A DNA stretch of 64,000 bases from UBA1941 sp046329575. Its GTDB lineage: Bacteria > Bacteroidota > Bacteroidia > Chitinophagales > LD1. Shown here one piece after another: positions 62,236 to 64,000 of this stretch. The translations under genes and the position numbers were made by a program. The stretch is taken from the NCBI GenBank assembly GCA_046329575.1, contig JAXLUJ010000007.1, positions 62,001 to 126,000 on the forward strand. The letters run 5' to 3'. Below the pieces are notes generated by a model. It had not been told where the DNA came from, did no database searches, and was given only the letters and a program-made list of their open reading frames with translations. How positions within the stretch are numbered: the stretch's first letter is position 1; every line of letters begins with the position of its first letter.

Positions 62236-63060
62236 TTGAATAAAGGATTTCGTTTTGCTTTTATAGTACTGCTTACGGTGTTGCTTACCATTCTCACGCA
62301 GGTTGGCGGGGTGCTATTGCTGTTTTCTGTTTTTCTTTGCAGGAAACTCAGCAGGAAGAGGCAATTTTTTTCGATGTTGCCCATTCGTGTGCTGGTGTTT
62401 CTGCTCATTTATCTGGCGGCAACGTTTATCGTAGTTCCTTTTGTGGCGCGGCCGTTTCACCGGGTACCGCTTCCGTTGAACGCACCACATCTGCAACCAC
62501 TGCGCCTTTACACTTGCCTTCTGAACCGGCACTATGTGCGCCCTGAACTTCGCGATGCGTCAATAAAAGTTTCGGAGCAAATGGCCGCGGCATATCCAGG
62601 AACCGTAACGCACTATCTGGACGGCTGTTTTCCTTTTATCAATAAATTTCCATTGATACCACATTTAAGTCATAACGATGGCAAGAAATTGGATCTGTCA
62701 TTTTTTTATACGTCAGCAAAAGGTGAGGCTGTCAACGAATGTCCATCGCCGATTGGTTATGGAATTTGTGAAGAACCGCGAGGAGATGAACAAAACACTG
62801 CAGTATTCTGTGCAGAAAACGGATATTGGCAATATAGTTTGCTGAAAAAGCTGGTTCCCCAGCAACGGAAGTTGCAGTTTTCATTTGATGAACAGCGAAC
62901 CGCCAGATTGGTAGAACTTTTTGGGGAACAAATCGCTATCGGTAAAATTTTTATTGAGCCGCATTTAAAAGTACGCTTAAAACTGAAGAGCAAAAAGATT
63001 GCGTTTCACGGATGCCATGCCGTACGGCATGATGATCACATCCACGTTCAGCTTCAGTAA
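62236..63060 (+). CDS. Membrane-anchored LAS-type (MepA-like) metallopeptidase candidate
   Basis: Likely TTG start at 62236. The 274-residue product has two N-terminal membrane helices (about residues 6-32 and 48-68) and a soluble domain. LAS-fold zinc motifs are suggested by LSHNDGKKLDLSFFY (H...G...D) and HAVRHDDHIHVQL (H..DHxH), which match the MepA/M15 pattern HxxGxxxD and HDDHxHV. Members cut peptidoglycan peptides. A cysteine-containing insert (NECPSPIGYGICEEP) is unusual. Assignment rests on motifs only. Confidence 0.55.
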   Translation: MNKGFRFAFIVLLTVLLTILTQVGGVLLLFSVFLCRKLSRKRQFFSMLPIRVLVFLLIYLAATFIVVPFVARPFHRVPLPLNAPHLQPLRLYTCLLNRHYVRPELRDASIKVSEQMAAAYPGTVTHYLDGCFPFINKFPLIPHLSHNDGKKLDLSFFYTSAKGEAVNECPSPIGYGICEEPRGDEQNTAVFCAENGYWQYSLLKKLVPQQRKLQFSFDEQRTARLVELFGEQIAIGKIFIEPHLKVRLKLKSKKIAFHGCHAVRHDDHIHVQLQ

Positions 63061-63140
63061 TGGCGGTTATGCCAGCAGTCTGCCACTTTCTGTAACTTTT
63101 GTTCACCGCCGTCGTAAAAGAAGGCAGAAACATAGAACAG

Positions 63141-63620
63141 ATGAAAAAGTTAGTACTTATTACAGCCGTAGTTTTATCGATAGTGAACGTTAAGGCCGAA
63201 ACCAATCCTTCTGCCGCCGGAGCAGGTAAGGCAATGCCGGTTATTGCATCACAAAAAGACAAATGGTTGTTCAAACCATTGGTGTCAAATGAAGTGAGTT
63301 TGGAAATGGAGCGAATTGGCGATGAGGTAATGTTGTATCTGTATTCGCAAACCATGAAGAATTACGATGCCATTGTGATTGAAAAAAGTCAGAATGGAAG
63401 CTTGTTTGTTCCGTGTAAAACAGTAAAAGTGGCCGAACACCTTACGCAGAGCAAAACCTACATCGGTATCAGTGATGAAAAGCCGCTGCCAGCAAACAGC
63501 GACTGTTACTACCGCATCAAAGCCACTACCAAAACAGGGGTTACTAAAGTTTATGATCCTCAGGTGCTTTCTTCTTTACAGTATATCGAACCGGTAGAGT
63601 TTGTAGAAAATCAGCGATAG
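63141..63620 (+). CDS. Exported hypothetical protein
   Basis: Start at 63141 (MKKLVLITAVVLSIVNVKAE) gives a signal peptide; an earlier ATG at 63099 would hide it. The 159-residue product has a fibronectin-like beta pattern (YDAIVIEKSQNGSLFVPCKT, then DCYYRIKATTKTGVTKVYDP), common in Bacteroidota surface proteins. No T9SS tail. Function unknown. Confidence 0.55.
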   Translation: MKKLVLITAVVLSIVNVKAETNPSAAGAGKAMPVIASQKDKWLFKPLVSNEVSLEMERIGDEVMLYLYSQTMKNYDAIVIEKSQNGSLFVPCKTVKVAEHLTQSKTYIGISDEKPLPANSDCYYRIKATTKTGVTKVYDPQVLSSLQYIEPVEFVENQR

Positions 63621-63645
63621 TCCATATCCAACAATAAAAATCAGA

Positions 63646-63670
63646 CCGCTCCCAAAAGGAGCGGTTTTTT
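63646..63670 (+). terminator. Intrinsic terminator, possibly bidirectional
   Basis: CCGCTCC, CAAAA loop, GGAGCGG, then TTTTTTG. It lies 25 bp after the stop of the exported protein and 12 bp before the stop of the convergent hydrolase; the opposite side also has a TTTTTA stretch, so both genes could use it. Confidence 0.85.
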
Positions 63671-63681
63671 GTTTTATGGAA

Positions 63682-64000
63682 CTACCCATTCAGCTTCTCA
63701 GCAAGTAGTTGTACGCTCACCTGTTCAATGGGATGAGGCGTTCCGGGAAGTACTTCCAATTGGCTATTGGGCAGTATTTTTTGCACCTGTTCGGTTTCTT
63801 CCAAAGTAACCATATTATCGCTATCGCCTAGTAGCAGCAGCACTTCGCAAGTGATCTTTTCAAAATCGGAAGGGTGTAATTGGTGTTTCGCGAGATCGTG
63901 CATTAAGTGCGCGGTTTTTGACAGTATGCTGTGCCATTCGTGCTCGCCATGGCGTTGCGCCAGGCTTTCAGCAAAGGCCGGCACTTTTTCTTTAATTTTA
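63682..64000 (-). CDS. Alpha/beta hydrolase, C-terminal part (partial)
   Basis: Frame is open to the right edge, so the N-terminus lies outside. The visible about 106 residues contain CEVLLLLGDSDNMVTLEETE, where D in GDSDNMVT is the expected acid, and VLPGTPHPIEQV, with the catalytic histidine in TPHPIEQV. This is the last third of a small alpha/beta hydrolase. A GTG at 63984 is in frame but not necessarily the start. Confidence 0.7.
   Translation of the reverse strand, partial: KIKEKVPAFAESLAQRHGEHEWHSILSKTAHLMHDLAKHQLHPSDFEKITCEVLLLLGDSDNMVTLEETEQVQKILPNSQLEVLPGTPHPIEQVSVQLLAEKLNG

Overview
The window looks like a chromosome segment of an environmental Bacteroidota bacterium. It carries several secreted proteins with C-terminal type IX secretion (Por) sorting domains, a PorX-type PglZ response regulator, YwqK, FISUMP and DUF4412 proteins, COX15 heme A synthase, and promoter-like TAnnTTTG -7 boxes. 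I cannot place it below phylum with confidence.

Left flank (1-14.6 kb): a truncated heme A synthase, a secreted T9SS esterase-like protein, a deoxyhypusine-synthase-like enzyme, small membrane and exported proteins, an HMA-DUF4396 fusion, a double FISUMP protein, three tandem paralogues of a SUKH-like family plus a decayed fourth, and two small regulator modules (winged helix with membrane protein; HxlR with quinone oxidoreductase).

Centre (about 15.4-31.9 kb), the main discovery: a cassette array organised like an integron. A tyrosine recombinase on the + strand (30873-31931) diverges from at least eight cassettes and a ninth truncated one, all transcribed leftward on the - strand. Long imperfect palindromes of about 130-200 bp separate the cassettes. 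On the - strand each begins with a YAAC core and ends with AACGTTRRRY, like attC. Each cassette also starts with a sequence of 8-14 nt that is repeated, inverted, at the far end of its own palindrome, as expected for units that excise as circles. The payload is almost entirely defence, toxin-antitoxin or unknown: a DarT-like toxin with a NADAR-like partner, a DUF4393/Abi-alpha protein, an EcoRV-type restriction-modification pair, a polytopic membrane protein, a small membrane protein with an LPO_1073/Vpar_1526-type protein, a 1182-residue RecD-like helicase-nuclease fusion, a PD-(D/E)XK/DUF5655 protein and a PIN/Xre-ImmA pair. The recombinase lacks the extra segment typical of IntI and instead has an N-terminal module resembling the HARP domain of SMARCAL1. 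A good TATATTTG -7 box lies at the attI-like junction.

Right flank (32-64 kb): T9SS cargo proteins, ComM-type Mg-chelatase ATPase, paired YwqK-repeat proteins, porX, an MFS transporter, CBS protein, two overlapping vWA-domain proteins, a transketolase C-terminal subunit, an ECF sigma / membrane regulator / Spy-like operon, an RluA pseudouridine synthase, initiator tRNA, a lipid-kinase-like protein, Ppx/GppA, and a LAS-type peptidase candidate. Intergenic regions on both flanks are filled with at least three families of dispersed non-coding repeats, which are absent from the cassette array. The array is visibly more AT-rich than the flanks.
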